A stretch of DNA of 64,000 nucleotides. Source: Prochlorococcus sp. AG-402-K04. GTDB taxonomy: Bacteria > Cyanobacteriota > Cyanobacteriia > PCC-6307 > Cyanobiaceae. This document shows, piece after piece, positions 9,901-20,018 of this stretch; positions within the stretch are counted from its first letter, which is position 1, and each line of letters begins with the position of its first letter. Both the position numbers and the translations under genes were made by a program. Location of the stretch: the NCBI GenBank assembly GCA_003216895.1, contig QCID01000003.1, positions 40,746 to 104,745 of the forward strand, given 5' to 3'. The notes under the pieces were generated by a model. It saw only the letters and a program-made list of their open reading frames with translations. It searched no databases and was not told the origin of the DNA.

Positions 9901-11271
9901 TTGGACCCTTTCGCATCACCTCACAATTTAGATACTGAACTGCGTTCTTTACTTGCTCAAGCCTCAAGTAATCTTTGTGATTGGTTTGCTGATTCAGCCA
10001 GTCAAGGTCCAATGCCTGATTCATTTAGCTTGCCAGAGGTCTATCCAGCAAAAGAAGGTATTTCTAATAAAGTTTTACTTAGCGAACTTCAATCATTAAT
10101 GAATGGTTCCTACCGACCATTGCATCCAGGATCTCTTGCTCATTTGGATCCACCTCCTCTGTCAGCTTCAATAGTGGGAGAACTAATTTGTGCAGGTTTA
10201 AATAATAATCTTTTAGCCGATGAATTATCCCCTAGTTTGTCATCCTTGGAAAGAAAACTATGCAAATGGTTTTGTCACAAGCTGGGTCTTGGGGATTTGT
10301 CTGGAGGTGTAGCGGCTAGTGGTGGAAGTTTGAGTAATTTAATGGCTTTAGTAATGGCAAGAAATATTTCTGGGCTAGAAAGTGATCCTAATGCTGTTTT
10401 TTTTGCAAGTGATGATTGTCATGTTTCATTCTCAAAAGCTCTTAGGATTATGGGTCTAAAACAGGAATCTCTACAAAAAATTTCTACAGATGAAAACGGT
10501 AAATTAAAAATTTCTAGTTTACATACAACTTTAAATAAAATTAAATCTCAGGGAAAAAAGTGCTTTGCTGTAGTAGCGACAGCAGGAACTACTGTAAGAG
10601 GATCTATTGATCCACTATTTGAGATAGCTCAATTTTGTAAAAAAGAGAATGTTTGGCTTCATGTTGATGGCGCGATTGGTGGGGTTTTTGGTTTATCAGA
10701 AAAAACTTCAGAAATTGTTCAAGGCTTAGGTTCCGCTGACTCTTTAACTATTAATCCACAGAAATTATTAGGCATACCAAAAACTTCTTCTTTATTACTT
10801 GTCGCTAATAAAAAACATCTTTCTTCAACATTTTCAACTGGACTACCTTATGCCGAACCAATCACAGGAGATGACTTCCATGGAGGAGAACTTGGAATTC
10901 AAGGTACTAGATCTGCCGAGACATTGAAATTGTGGATTGGCTTAAGAAAATTGGGGGAACAGGGGATTGAAAAAATACTTTTAGATTCTATTAAAAGAAG
11001 ATGTTATTTGGAATCAATAATTGATTCATCAAAATTTAAAATAATATCAGGACCTCTTCATCTTTTAGCTTTTACACCTATTAATTATAGTTCTTCTCAA
11101 GCATCAGATTGGTCTATAAAAACTAGAAACTTTTTGTTAGCCAATAAGTTTATGCTCTCTAGACCAATGTATGGAGATAGATATTATTTAAAAGCTGTTT
11201 TGGGAAACCCTAGTACGAAATTCGATGATTTAGAAACTTTATCTAATATTATCAATCATTCAACTAGTTGA
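9901..11271 (+). CDS. group II pyridoxal-dependent decarboxylase
   Basis: HVDGAIGG and NPQKLLGIPKTSSLLLV aligned by eye to GAD/CSAD-type NPHK region; substrate unknown. Confidence 0.88.
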   Translation: MDPFASPHNLDTELRSLLAQASSNLCDWFADSASQGPMPDSFSLPEVYPAKEGISNKVLLSELQSLMNGSYRPLHPGSLAHLDPPPLSASIVGELICAGLNNNLLADELSPSLSSLERKLCKWFCHKLGLGDLSGGVAASGGSLSNLMALVMARNISGLESDPNAVFFASDDCHVSFSKALRIMGLKQESLQKISTDENGKLKISSLHTTLNKIKSQGKKCFAVVATAGTTVRGSIDPLFEIAQFCKKENVWLHVDGAIGGVFGLSEKTSEIVQGLGSADSLTINPQKLLGIPKTSSLLLVANKKHLSSTFSTGLPYAEPITGDDFHGGELGIQGTRSAETLKLWIGLRKLGEQGIEKILLDSIKRRCYLESIIDSSKFKIISGPLHLLAFTPINYSSSQASDWSIKTRNFLLANKFMLSRPMYGDRYYLKAVLGNPSTKFDDLETLSNIINHSTS

Positions 11272-11278
11272 TTTTAAT

Positions 11279-11470
11279 ATGAATAAAGATTTTTCTAACA
11301 AAAAAAATATACTTGCTTCAATAACAGCTTTAATATCAATTATTGTTGGCTTAATTTATTTGGCTTTGGTTTTTGCTTTAGATTTCAGAGGTCCGATGAG
11401 TCCTCCTCCCTCAGAGGCCTTGATCTCGGTGGTAGCTTTTTCAGATTCTTTTCAACGAGCGGATCAATAA
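11279..11470 (+). CDS. small single-TM protein with ALDFRGPMSPPPSEAL tail
   Basis: 63-aa ORF directly behind the decarboxylase; TM segment plus proline-rich motif; 3' end overlaps GTPase gene. Confidence 0.6.
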   Translation: MNKDFSNKKNILASITALISIIVGLIYLALVFALDFRGPMSPPPSEALISVVAFSDSFQRADQ

Positions 11471-12938
11471 CTCTTTCATAAGCTCGCCTAATAAAATTTT
11501 TGAAATACTCATCTCTTTTGTTTAAGTTGTAGTGATATTCAACAACTTCTTGTATCCCTCCATCTCCCCAGCTTTGGTCTTGTTGGAAATAAGTTATAAA
11601 GCTTGCCCCCGCAATTCTAGTGAGCCAAGATACACTTATGCCTTGAATTACTTTGCTAACAACTAACGTAGGTAATGATAAACTTAAAGTTGAACTTATT
11701 AGTGAAACTCCACCTTTAACTAAACCCATAGTTGCAAGTATTTTACATACAGAAAGCGCTAAATTCTTAGCCCTTTCATTTGTAAGTTTAACACCATAAA
11801 TGTTAGCTATTTCTATTACCATTTGTGCATTAACGGCCGCCGCCGCGATCATATCTACAACAGGAAGTGGAGTTAGTACTAATACACCGCTGCTGAACCA
11901 ACCATACTTATCGATACATCTCTTTGCTGATTGACTTCTTTGTTTAATTAACAATTTTTTTCCTTCTTTCCCGAGATTGCTACATTGTAGTAATATATTA
12001 TCTGCAATTAACTCTTCACCTTCTTCATGTAAGATATTTGCTAATCTTCTAATTAAACTGTTGATTTCAGGGGCTGGTTGATAGGGCTTTTTACCAGAGA
12101 TTGCAATTGTTTGAGGTGACGCTGATGTACAAATAATATCCTTTGGTTCAATAAAATCACTACATCTAGAATTTAGAATTTCAAGTAATCTTTTTTCTTC
12201 ATTTTCTCCTCTTAAATCTATTTTATTAAGAACAAGTAAAAGTCTTTTTCCTGATTTTGACAAACTCCTAATTATTCTTGTTTCTTCAGATCGTAAATCA
12301 CCTTCGATTACTACTAACATTAAATCAGATTTACGTGCTTCTATTAACGCACTCTTTTCTCTTTCTCTACCTCCTCTCCCGGCTTCTAATATTCCTGGAG
12401 TATCTATGATTTTAATCCCTCTTGGAAGTCCTTTAAGTTTTAGCCGGAATGTTTCTTTTTCTCTTGTTGAGCCCATTTCAGGACTAACTTTGCCTACTAT
12501 TTTTTTTAACAGAGCTCTTATTAGTGATGTTTTACCGCTAGAGCCAATTCCAAAAACTACTAAAATAATATCTCCTCTGTCTAACTCTAATGAGACTCTA
12601 TCCTTTTCATCCTTTAAGGCCCTGGCCTTGACTTTATCATTTATTAATTTGATTAATTGATCAATACTTTTCAATGATTTACCTGCAGCTTGCTTTTTGC
12701 TGGTTAATGATAAATCTATTAACTTTTTTTCATCTTTGATTTTTAATATTGAGTTTAGACTATTTAGCAACCAATTTATTTTCTTTGAATAACTTAGACC
12801 ACCTATTATTAATATGGTGATTAATATAGCAGGTATATTTATTGATCTAATTATTGCTCCAACAAAGCTTACAAATATCAAAATAATTAAGATTATAAAT
12901 ATATAAAATATTATTTTTCTTGAATTATAGATTTTCAT
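11385..12938 (-). CDS. Era-like membrane GTPase with C-terminal DUF697-like domain
   Basis: GIGSSGKTSLIRALL (G1), DTPGI (G3), LNKIDL (G4); C-terminal PLPVVDMIAAAAVNAQMVIEIANIYG. Confidence 0.85.
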   Translation of the reverse strand: MKIYNSRKIIFYIFIILIILIFVSFVGAIIRSINIPAILITILIIGGLSYSKKINWLLNSLNSILKIKDEKKLIDLSLTSKKQAAGKSLKSIDQLIKLINDKVKARALKDEKDRVSLELDRGDIILVVFGIGSSGKTSLIRALLKKIVGKVSPEMGSTREKETFRLKLKGLPRGIKIIDTPGILEAGRGGREREKSALIEARKSDLMLVVIEGDLRSEETRIIRSLSKSGKRLLLVLNKIDLRGENEEKRLLEILNSRCSDFIEPKDIICTSASPQTIAISGKKPYQPAPEINSLIRRLANILHEEGEELIADNILLQCSNLGKEGKKLLIKQRSQSAKRCIDKYGWFSSGVLVLTPLPVVDMIAAAAVNAQMVIEIANIYGVKLTNERAKNLALSVCKILATMGLVKGGVSLISSTLSLSLPTLVVSKVIQGISVSWLTRIAGASFITYFQQDQSWGDGGIQEVVEYHYNLNKRDEYFKNFIRRAYERVIDPLVEKNLKKLPPRSRPLREEDSSDL

Positions 12939-12952
12939 ATTATAACTTTCAT

Positions 12953-13432
12953 TTACTTAAATCCTGCTTTATCTTTGGTTTTAACTATATCAATTATAAA
13001 ACAAATTATAGCAATGTTTATTGAAATATCTGCTACATTAAAAATAGGAAAATTTATGGGAACTAACTCCAAAAAATCTATAACATAACCTTTGAATAAT
13101 CTATCAATTCCATTGCCTAAAGTGCCACCTAAAAGATATGCAAGTCCAATAAAATTCCAATGAGATCTTGGTGGAAATTTTAATATAACGGTGATTAATA
13201 ATAATGAGGCTAAAATACTTATAATAGTAAGAAAGTTCGGGTAATTGCTAAACAGACTAAATGCAGCGCCTTTGTTTTTTACTAAGGTGAAATTTAATAA
13301 ATTGGGAACAATATTTATAGATCTATTAAATCCTAATGTACTTAATACTATGAATTTACTGACTTGGTCTAATAAAATAATGTAAAAGGAGTATACTATT
13401 ATCTTCATACTTCTACTCTTTAATGATTTCAT
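12953..13432 (-). CDS. lspA: lipoprotein signal peptidase (signal peptidase II)
   Basis: LVKNKGAAFSLF, GGTLGNGIDRLFKGYVIDFLE, FNVADISI; preferred start MKSLKSR at 13432 inside track ORF 12953..13486. Confidence 0.93.
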   Translation of the reverse strand: MKSLKSRSMKIIVYSFYIILLDQVSKFIVLSTLGFNRSINIVPNLLNFTLVKNKGAAFSLFSNYPNFLTIISILASLLLITVILKFPPRSHWNFIGLAYLLGGTLGNGIDRLFKGYVIDFLELVPINFPIFNVADISINIAIICFIIDIVKTKDKAGFK

Positions 13433-14001
13433 TTTACTATTAAGATACGTCTTAATAATATAGAAAATAGACTTATTGAGATGCATAGTAATAATTGAGT
13501 TGGGAAGGGTATAAAAGTATTTATTAAGATAAGATCGAATAAATTATCTACCCAAATCCCCAATGTTTTACCAATAATAAGAAAAATAATACCTATAAAA
13601 TGCACAATACATAATGAAAAGCCCGTATAAAATGAATAATTAATTAAATTAGCTTTTGAATTTTGTTTGGCTAAGCAACCACATATCCAAGCAGCAGGAA
13701 TCAATCCTAATAAGTAACCAAATTCATGAGTCAGGATATAACCAACACTACCTCCTCCATGAAAAACAGGTAAATAGAATAAACCTATAATCAGATAGGA
13801 AATTGCAGAAATTGTTCCTATTTGAGGTCCGCAAAGCAATGAAGTCAAGAGGACGCCCTGTATTTGCCAAGTGCTATATAGTGGAATAATTGAGAGAGAT
13901 AGGTCTTCTTGAGGAAAAATTATTGATGACGGTAGCATTGCGAATATAATGATTATCATTACGCCTGTTATTGCTTTTAAACCGCTGCTAAATTTGTTCA
14001 A
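13429..14001 (-). CDS. bioY: biotin transporter BioY
   Basis: STWQIQGVLLTSLLCGPQIGTISAISYLIIGLFYLPVFHGGGSVGYILTHEFGYLLGLIPAAWICG is BioY-like. Confidence 0.88.
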   Translation of the reverse strand: MNKFSSGLKAITGVMIIIIFAMLPSSIIFPQEDLSLSIIPLYSTWQIQGVLLTSLLCGPQIGTISAISYLIIGLFYLPVFHGGGSVGYILTHEFGYLLGLIPAAWICGCLAKQNSKANLINYSFYTGFSLCIVHFIGIIFLIIGKTLGIWVDNLFDLILINTFIPFPTQLLLCISISLFSILLRRILIVK

Positions 14002-14085
14002 TGAATTTAATTAGCCGATCTTATACATTATTATTTACAAATTGAATGATATGTCAATATTATAATTGATAACTATTTATTCGTA

Positions 14086-14307
14086 ATGAAATTTTCAGTT
14101 GGAGAAAAAGTATCCTTACAAGTACCTTTGCCATATTTGAAGACAGCAGATTCTATATCAATCTTAAGACCTCCAGATCTTGTATCTCTTGATGAGGTTG
14201 GCGTAATAATGGGAATAAGGACAAATGATTTATTAGAAGTAAAATTTAGAAGGGGTAATTTCTTGATTCCTTCTGAAAGACTTAGGATTTTTAGTATGGA
14301 CGACTGA
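14086..14307 (+). CDS. sipA: DUF3148 protein, SipA (NblS-interacting) homolog
   Basis: LPYLKTADSISILRPPDLVSLDEVGVIMGIR resembles cyanobacterial SipA/DUF3148. Confidence 0.75.
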   Translation: MKFSVGEKVSLQVPLPYLKTADSISILRPPDLVSLDEVGVIMGIRTNDLLEVKFRRGNFLIPSERLRIFSMDD

Positions 14308-14321
14308 TAATTAAATGAGAT

Positions 14322-15572
14322 TTAATTAGTATTCCATTTTTTATCGATTTTACGAATAACTTCTTTGCTACTGCATACGCTTAGCAATGGTTTATTTAAA
14401 TATTTACGAGCAGCATCCTTGATTTCTTTACCAGTTATACTTTCGAGTCTGAGTAGAATTTCTTTATCGTGATTCTTGGTTAGACCAATTCCTAAAAGAT
14501 GAGCTTTATGTTCAGCTCTTTGACTAATACTCTGCAAGGAATGAGCCATTTGACCTCGGTATTTTATCTTTACAAGATCTAATTCTTCAGCAGAGATTTC
14601 ACTATTGATAATTGTTTCCCAGCAATCTTTAAGTAATTGAAGAGTAATGATTGCTTTATCTTCAGTTGTAGAAGCATGAACAATAAATGGTGCTTGATTC
14701 TCTCTAATAGGATGATAAACCCCTGCTTCATAAACTACTCCATACTTTTCTCTGAGAACCTTAAATAATAAGCTTGACATTCCATAACCTAAGTAACATG
14801 ACAATAATCTAAGTAAAATATCAGATTTATTGTCATATCTAATTGTTGCTTTGCCTAGAAGTAGAATCACTTGTTTTGTATTTAATGAACGTGTGCAAAT
14901 ACTGCTACTTTGTTTGAATAGATTTTCAATTTTATTACTATTTTCAAATGTTTTATTTTGGTAGTTAATATTTTTACTAATCTCCTTGAATTCAATTCTA
15001 TTTTTTATATAGTCATCTAAATTAATTGGAAAACTTCCTGAAATTACTAAGTTTTTTTTTCTATGAATTAATGTGCTTGCGATTTGCAATATATGTTCTT
15101 TATTGATTTTATTTATATCGTCGATTGATCCTAGTGGATCATGTCCATATGGACCATCGCCGTATACCATCTTTCTCCAGCCATCGAATGCTAATTGATA
15201 TGTACTCTCTTTTTGTCTTTTGATGGCTTTTATCGTTAGATCTTTTTCTAATTCAACCTGATCTACTTGAAGTAAAGGTTTTGTAATCATCCAACCAATT
15301 AAAGGAATAAGTTTATAAGCATCAATTTCGACACATTTAAGACTTATTAAAAGACCATCTTCGAATGTATCACAGTTCAAATGTGCACCAGAATTTTCTA
15401 CAATTTCAGCTATTTGATTATTATTGTATGGTCCACAACCTCTAAGCATGGTTGAGGTTAAAAGTTGATGAATTCCTTTTTTATCCTTTGGATCATTCCT
15501 ACTACCGTCTTCTATCCATAGTTTGGCCGACATTATATTTTTGATATTATGTTTGTCTAGAATTATGTTCAT
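14322..15572 (-). CDS. M16 family peptidase-like protein, apparently inactive subunit (no HxxEH)
   Basis: M16 architecture; GIHQLLTSTMLRGCG at the usual HxxEH position. Confidence 0.85.
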   Translation of the reverse strand: MNIILDKHNIKNIMSAKLWIEDGSRNDPKDKKGIHQLLTSTMLRGCGPYNNNQIAEIVENSGAHLNCDTFEDGLLISLKCVEIDAYKLIPLIGWMITKPLLQVDQVELEKDLTIKAIKRQKESTYQLAFDGWRKMVYGDGPYGHDPLGSIDDINKINKEHILQIASTLIHRKKNLVISGSFPINLDDYIKNRIEFKEISKNINYQNKTFENSNKIENLFKQSSSICTRSLNTKQVILLLGKATIRYDNKSDILLRLLSCYLGYGMSSLLFKVLREKYGVVYEAGVYHPIRENQAPFIVHASTTEDKAIITLQLLKDCWETIINSEISAEELDLVKIKYRGQMAHSLQSISQRAEHKAHLLGIGLTKNHDKEILLRLESITGKEIKDAARKYLNKPLLSVCSSKEVIRKIDKKWNTN

Positions 15573-15574
15573 AT

Positions 15575-16807
15575 TTATTCCTCTGGTTCAGCAATTAATG
15601 TGAATGCATTGTCTGGATTGAATAATGGAAATATTAATTCATTTAGGCGTGCGATTGTCCAATATGAAATATCATCTATTGATTTTAAGATTGACTGGTG
15701 CCGACCCCACAGAGCTTGATTTCCTAATGTTGAGGCGATTTGAGAGCTTAATTCTAAACCAAAATAAATGTTATTTATGACCAATTTTTTTGCACGTTCT
15801 AAATCTTTATTAGTAACTAAATCTTTAGTTATTTCTGTAAGGATGTTATTGATTTCACTTTCAGCTATTTCAAGGTTCTCCTGAGGACAACTCACATCTA
15901 GAAGAATTAACCCTCCTTCTTCAAGGATTTGTAAATCTATATCTATTGATTCAATAATACGTTTTTCTTCTCTTAGGTCCTTAACAATAAGGCTACTTTT
16001 ACCTTCGCATAATATTGTGGCGGCAATTTCTGCTCCTAAAATTAAGATCTGCTCTTTTGCCGGTGGAAGTTTCCAGGCTTTCAATATTCTTCCTCCCTCA
16101 AGCCTTGGAATAGTTTCTTTTTTATAGCCCTTATTAAATGTAGTTTCGGTACTTTTATTTGTTTCTTCTGATATTGTTTTTAATTCCTTAAGTTTACTAT
16201 TGTTAATTATCGAATATATTTCTTTTGGTAATTCTCCCGCTATACATAATGTACAATTTTTACCTACATAATGATTTTCGTGGAATATTTTCATTTGTTT
16301 AGTATTTATACTTTTTACAGTTTTTTCGTCACCAAGTATTGGTTTGGAATATCTATGAGGTGTCAAACATTCCTTTAATAATTTCATATAAATTATTTCA
16401 TCGGGTTGTTCAATATTTTGTGCGATTTCCTCTAAAACAACTTCTTTCTCTATTTCAAATGCACCTCCTTCAATTTTAGGAAATAATAACAATTCTAATA
16501 TCAATTTTAGTCCTTCTTCTATCTTTTCAGGTGGCACTAAAACGTGAAAGTGAACATCGTCTAACCCCGTTGCAGCATTACTACTTCCACCAAGAGATTC
16601 AATTTTTAAATCGAATTCACCTTCTTTAAGGTTCTTACTCCCTTTGAATATCATGTGCTCTAAGAAATGAGCCATACCTTCTTCATCTTTTCTTTCATAA
16701 AGACTTCCTCCTTTGCACCAAAAGTCAATACAAGTCAATGTTGATTGTTCTATATCAGCTACAACACATGTAGCACCATTAGGTAATGACCAATGATTTA
16801 CCTTCAT
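15575..16807 (-). CDS. M16 family zinc peptidase
   Basis: GMAHFLEHMIFKGS (HxxEH) and downstream EIEKEVVLEEI. Confidence 0.93.
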   Translation of the reverse strand: MKVNHWSLPNGATCVVADIEQSTLTCIDFWCKGGSLYERKDEEGMAHFLEHMIFKGSKNLKEGEFDLKIESLGGSSNAATGLDDVHFHVLVPPEKIEEGLKLILELLLFPKIEGGAFEIEKEVVLEEIAQNIEQPDEIIYMKLLKECLTPHRYSKPILGDEKTVKSINTKQMKIFHENHYVGKNCTLCIAGELPKEIYSIINNSKLKELKTISEETNKSTETTFNKGYKKETIPRLEGGRILKAWKLPPAKEQILILGAEIAATILCEGKSSLIVKDLREEKRIIESIDIDLQILEEGGLILLDVSCPQENLEIAESEINNILTEITKDLVTNKDLERAKKLVINNIYFGLELSSQIASTLGNQALWGRHQSILKSIDDISYWTIARLNELIFPLFNPDNAFTLIAEPEE

Positions 16808-17168
16808 TCTATATATCTTAAAGGATTCTATATCTTTATGCTATATGAATCTATGATGATAGGATTTATAACTTTAAAATGCGATGTTTTGAAATTTATT
16901 AAATTGTAAAAGATGAATTCATTATCTATATGATTGAAAATCTATATTTTATTTTATATTTATACTATCATTTTCACTTCTTTATTATTAGTATATTCTT
17001 CTTTTTCTAATTTCAACCTTTGGACCCTTGGTTTTTATTAACTAATCTTTGCACAAAAAAGTCTTTTTTTAACTTCTTTTTAGCCTTAATAATAATATAA
17101 TATTGTGTAAGCATAATTATAATAAAACGTTTCTATGAATCTTATCCAAACCCATTTATCTTGAGTTC

Positions 17169-17900
17169 TTGGTTTTGAAATCAGTTTTTTGTGATCAAAG
17201 TAACTTGAATCCTCTTTTGCTTGAGGCTTTCGAACTCATCAAGAATAGAATCCATTCGCTGCCTGATGTTGAACCTTTAAATATTTATCCAAAGTCGAGC
17301 AAGATTTGTAGCAGTATAAATAAAGAGGAATTATTTATTGTTAACGAGTTTTATCAAGCAAAAGGATTTAGAAAAATTCATTTGGAAGTTGCAAAGCTTG
17401 GAAAATCATTGCAAATACTTCATTGTGTTCTTTTCCCTGACCCATGTTATGAACTCCCCATATTTGGCGCTGATTTGGTAGTTAATTTAAATAATATCTC
17501 CGCTGCCATTGTTGATTTATCGCCTGTAGGGAAACATTTGCCTGATTCCCTCATCACTCAAATGAGATCATTAAAAGTCCCTAAATTCACTGAACCTGGT
17601 AAGTTGCCGGAATGGGGAGTTATCTTTTCTCCTTATGTATGCTTTATTCGTCCAGTTGATTTTCTCGAAGAAAAATTATTTTTAAAGCTTATTGATCAAT
17701 ATTTGTCACTATTATTATCTTTATTAGTTAGTGTAGAGGCAGACGAAATTAATTCGTTGGATACAATGAGCAGACTTAATTATCAAAAACGATATTGTTC
17801 AAATCAAAAACTTAATAGTAAGACTAGAGCTATTCTAGCTAAATTTTTTAGTTCATCTTGGGCAGATGAATATATCAATACAATACTTTTTGAATGTTAG
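17169..17900 (+). CDS. pcyA: phycocyanobilin:ferredoxin oxidoreductase
   Basis: LPIFGADLVVNLNNISAAIVDLSPV, WGVIFSPYVCFIRP, size typical of bilin reductases. Confidence 0.93.
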   Translation: MVLKSVFCDQSNLNPLLLEAFELIKNRIHSLPDVEPLNIYPKSSKICSSINKEELFIVNEFYQAKGFRKIHLEVAKLGKSLQILHCVLFPDPCYELPIFGADLVVNLNNISAAIVDLSPVGKHLPDSLITQMRSLKVPKFTEPGKLPEWGVIFSPYVCFIRPVDFLEEKLFLKLIDQYLSLLLSLLVSVEADEINSLDTMSRLNYQKRYCSNQKLNSKTRAILAKFFSSSWADEYINTILFEC

Positions 17901-18811
17901 TTATGTTCAAATACTCATCTTTTAAATCCCTCTTCCTGCTCGGCACAACCTCTTTATGCTTTGCTTTGATTAGTGGATGTAATAATAAAGATTTTGAATT
18001 AAATCAAACTCTAAAGAATACTGAAGTCGTAGAGAGGATTGAAGGCGTAGCAGCTTTAGGTCAATTAAATCCTCTTGGTGAAGTTAGGAAATTAGCTCCT
18101 CCAACTAGTGGAAAGGGTGGCACTCCAAGATTATCTAAATTATTAATTAAAGAAGGAGACTCTATTGTTAAGGGACAAATCTTAGCTATTTTTGACAACC
18201 GTCCGAAGCTTGAAGCTGATTTGAAAGCTGCACAAGCTAATTTAAATATATTAATGAGTGAAATTAGTATAAAAAAAAGGGAAATAAATAGATATCAAAA
18301 TCTAGTTGATAAAGGAGCAGTAGCGCTAATTGTTTTAGACAAGATGAAAGACGATTTGCTTCTTTCTGAGACGAGAATCTTAAAGCTTAAATCTGCTATA
18401 GATGCTATTAAGGTTGATTTAGAACAAACACAATTAAAAAGTCCAATTGATGGAATTGTTTTGCAAATCTTAGTTCGTGAGGGAGAGAGACCAAATTCTT
18501 CTGGTGTAATTAATGTTGGGGCTAACCAATTAATGGAAGCACTTGTTGAAGTATATGAATCTGATATAGATAGAGTTCAAATTGGCCAAGCTGTTGATTT
18601 GATTAGTGAAAATGGAGGATTTAACGGATCTTTAAGAGGTTCTGTGAGTTTAATCAGTCCACAAGTCAGACAAAGAAGAGTGCTTTCAACTGATCCAACT
18701 GGTGATGCTGATTCCAGAATTATTGAGGTCAGAGTCAAGCTTGATAATCCATCAGCTAAAAAGGTTTCTAATTTAACTGGAATGAAAGTCATTGCTCGTT
18801 TTCAACCGTAG
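17894..18811 (+). CDS. devB: ABC exporter membrane fusion protein, DevB/HlyD family
   Basis: Lipoprotein-like N-term, coiled-coil AQANLNILMSEISIKKREINRYQNLVDKGAV, next to DevC/DevA. Confidence 0.88.
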   Translation: MLVMFKYSSFKSLFLLGTTSLCFALISGCNNKDFELNQTLKNTEVVERIEGVAALGQLNPLGEVRKLAPPTSGKGGTPRLSKLLIKEGDSIVKGQILAIFDNRPKLEADLKAAQANLNILMSEISIKKREINRYQNLVDKGAVALIVLDKMKDDLLLSETRILKLKSAIDAIKVDLEQTQLKSPIDGIVLQILVREGERPNSSGVINVGANQLMEALVEVYESDIDRVQIGQAVDLISENGGFNGSLRGSVSLISPQVRQRRVLSTDPTGDADSRIIEVRVKLDNPSAKKVSNLTGMKVIARFQP

Positions 18812-19986
18812 TGGAATTGAATAATTTTTTAAAAAAAAGAAAAATTCCCCTTGCTTGGCTATTGCTGACAAGACAACCATTAAGAATATTAGTAGCTATC
18901 GCAGGAATAGCTTTTGCTGGAATTTTGATGTTTATGCAATTAGGCTTTAGAGATGGTTTGTTTGACGCAAGTGTTACTGTTCATAAGTTATTTGACGCTG
19001 ATCTGGTCTTAATTAGTCCTCGCTCAAAAAGTTCAATAAGTATGAGTGGTTTCCCTAGAAGAAGACTAGTTCAGTCAATGGCACATAGGGATGTTGTCGG
19101 AACCACTGCTGTTAATTGGAATTTCCTGCTTTGGCGAAATCCTGAAAATTTATCAACAAGATCTATTCTTGCTTTAGGTTTTGAGCCAAGTAAGCCATTA
19201 TTGCTTGATTCGGATTTTGAAAAAAAGGCTAAAACTCTAAAGAACAAAGGAAGGGTTTTGTTTGATGATCTTTCCAGAGATGAATTTGGGCCTGTATCCT
19301 CATGGTTTAAATCAGGGCGACTAGTTGAAACTGAAGTCGCAGGTAAAAGAGTAAGAGTTTCTGGAATAGTTAGTCTCGGGCCCTCCTTTGGAGCAGATGG
19401 AAATTTAATCACTAGCAGTGAGACATACTTAGACTTATCACCGGGTAATCCTAAAGGAAGTATTGAAATTGGTTTGGTTAGATTAAAGAAGGGTTCAGAT
19501 GTTGAAAAAGTTGTTCGATCTTTGAATTTAAGTTTACCCAGTGACGTTAAGGTAATGTCTTTGAAATCGTTTATAGACTTTGAAAAAAATTATTGGAAAA
19601 GTAGTACATCAATTGGATTTATCTTTACATTGGGTGCTGCAATGGGATTTATTGTTGGTTGTGTAATTGTTTATCAGATTCTCTATAGTGATGTTAGTGA
19701 TCATTTGCCTGAGTATGCAACCCTAATGGCTATGGGATATAACTTAAGAAGCCTATTAGGAGTTGTAGCTAGGGAAGGATTCATTTTATCAATAATGGGA
19801 TATATTCCTGCTTATATTTCAGGTCAAGCTTTATATGCTTTGGTTAGATCATCAACTAAATTACCTGTTGAAATGAGTTTTAGTAGGGCATCAATTATAT
19901 TTTGCTTAATACTTTTTATGTGTATGGGCTCAGCATTAGCAGCTATGAAAAAGTTGGCAGATGCCGATCCTGCTGAAATATTTTGA
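18811..19986 (+). CDS. devC: DevC-type ABC exporter permease
   Basis: PLAWLLLTRQPLRILVAIAGIAFAGILMFMQLGFRDGLFDASV; C-terminal FtsX-like TM segments; TAGTG overlap with devB. Confidence 0.92.
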   Translation: MELNNFLKKRKIPLAWLLLTRQPLRILVAIAGIAFAGILMFMQLGFRDGLFDASVTVHKLFDADLVLISPRSKSSISMSGFPRRRLVQSMAHRDVVGTTAVNWNFLLWRNPENLSTRSILALGFEPSKPLLLDSDFEKKAKTLKNKGRVLFDDLSRDEFGPVSSWFKSGRLVETEVAGKRVRVSGIVSLGPSFGADGNLITSSETYLDLSPGNPKGSIEIGLVRLKKGSDVEKVVRSLNLSLPSDVKVMSLKSFIDFEKNYWKSSTSIGFIFTLGAAMGFIVGCVIVYQILYSDVSDHLPEYATLMAMGYNLRSLLGVVAREGFILSIMGYIPAYISGQALYALVRSSTKLPVEMSFSRASIIFCLILFMCMGSALAAMKKLADADPAEIF

Positions 19987-20018
19987 TGAATAAATCGAAT
20001 GTTAAATTTAAATAATTT

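Noticed and set aside
12406-12660. 84-aa plus ORF opposite the GTPase G-domain
   Set aside because: Complement of the conserved P-loop region; no independent support.
16808-17168. AT-rich 360-bp gap before pcyA, searched for tRNA, sRNA or a small photosystem protein
   Set aside because: Only a 26-aa hydrophobic ORF (MIENLYFILYLYYHFHFFIISIFFFF) and poly-T tracts; no tRNA-like fold or known small PSII/PSI protein recognised.
19071-19412. 113-aa minus ORF inside devC
   Set aside because: Antisense frame shadow of a well-supported permease.
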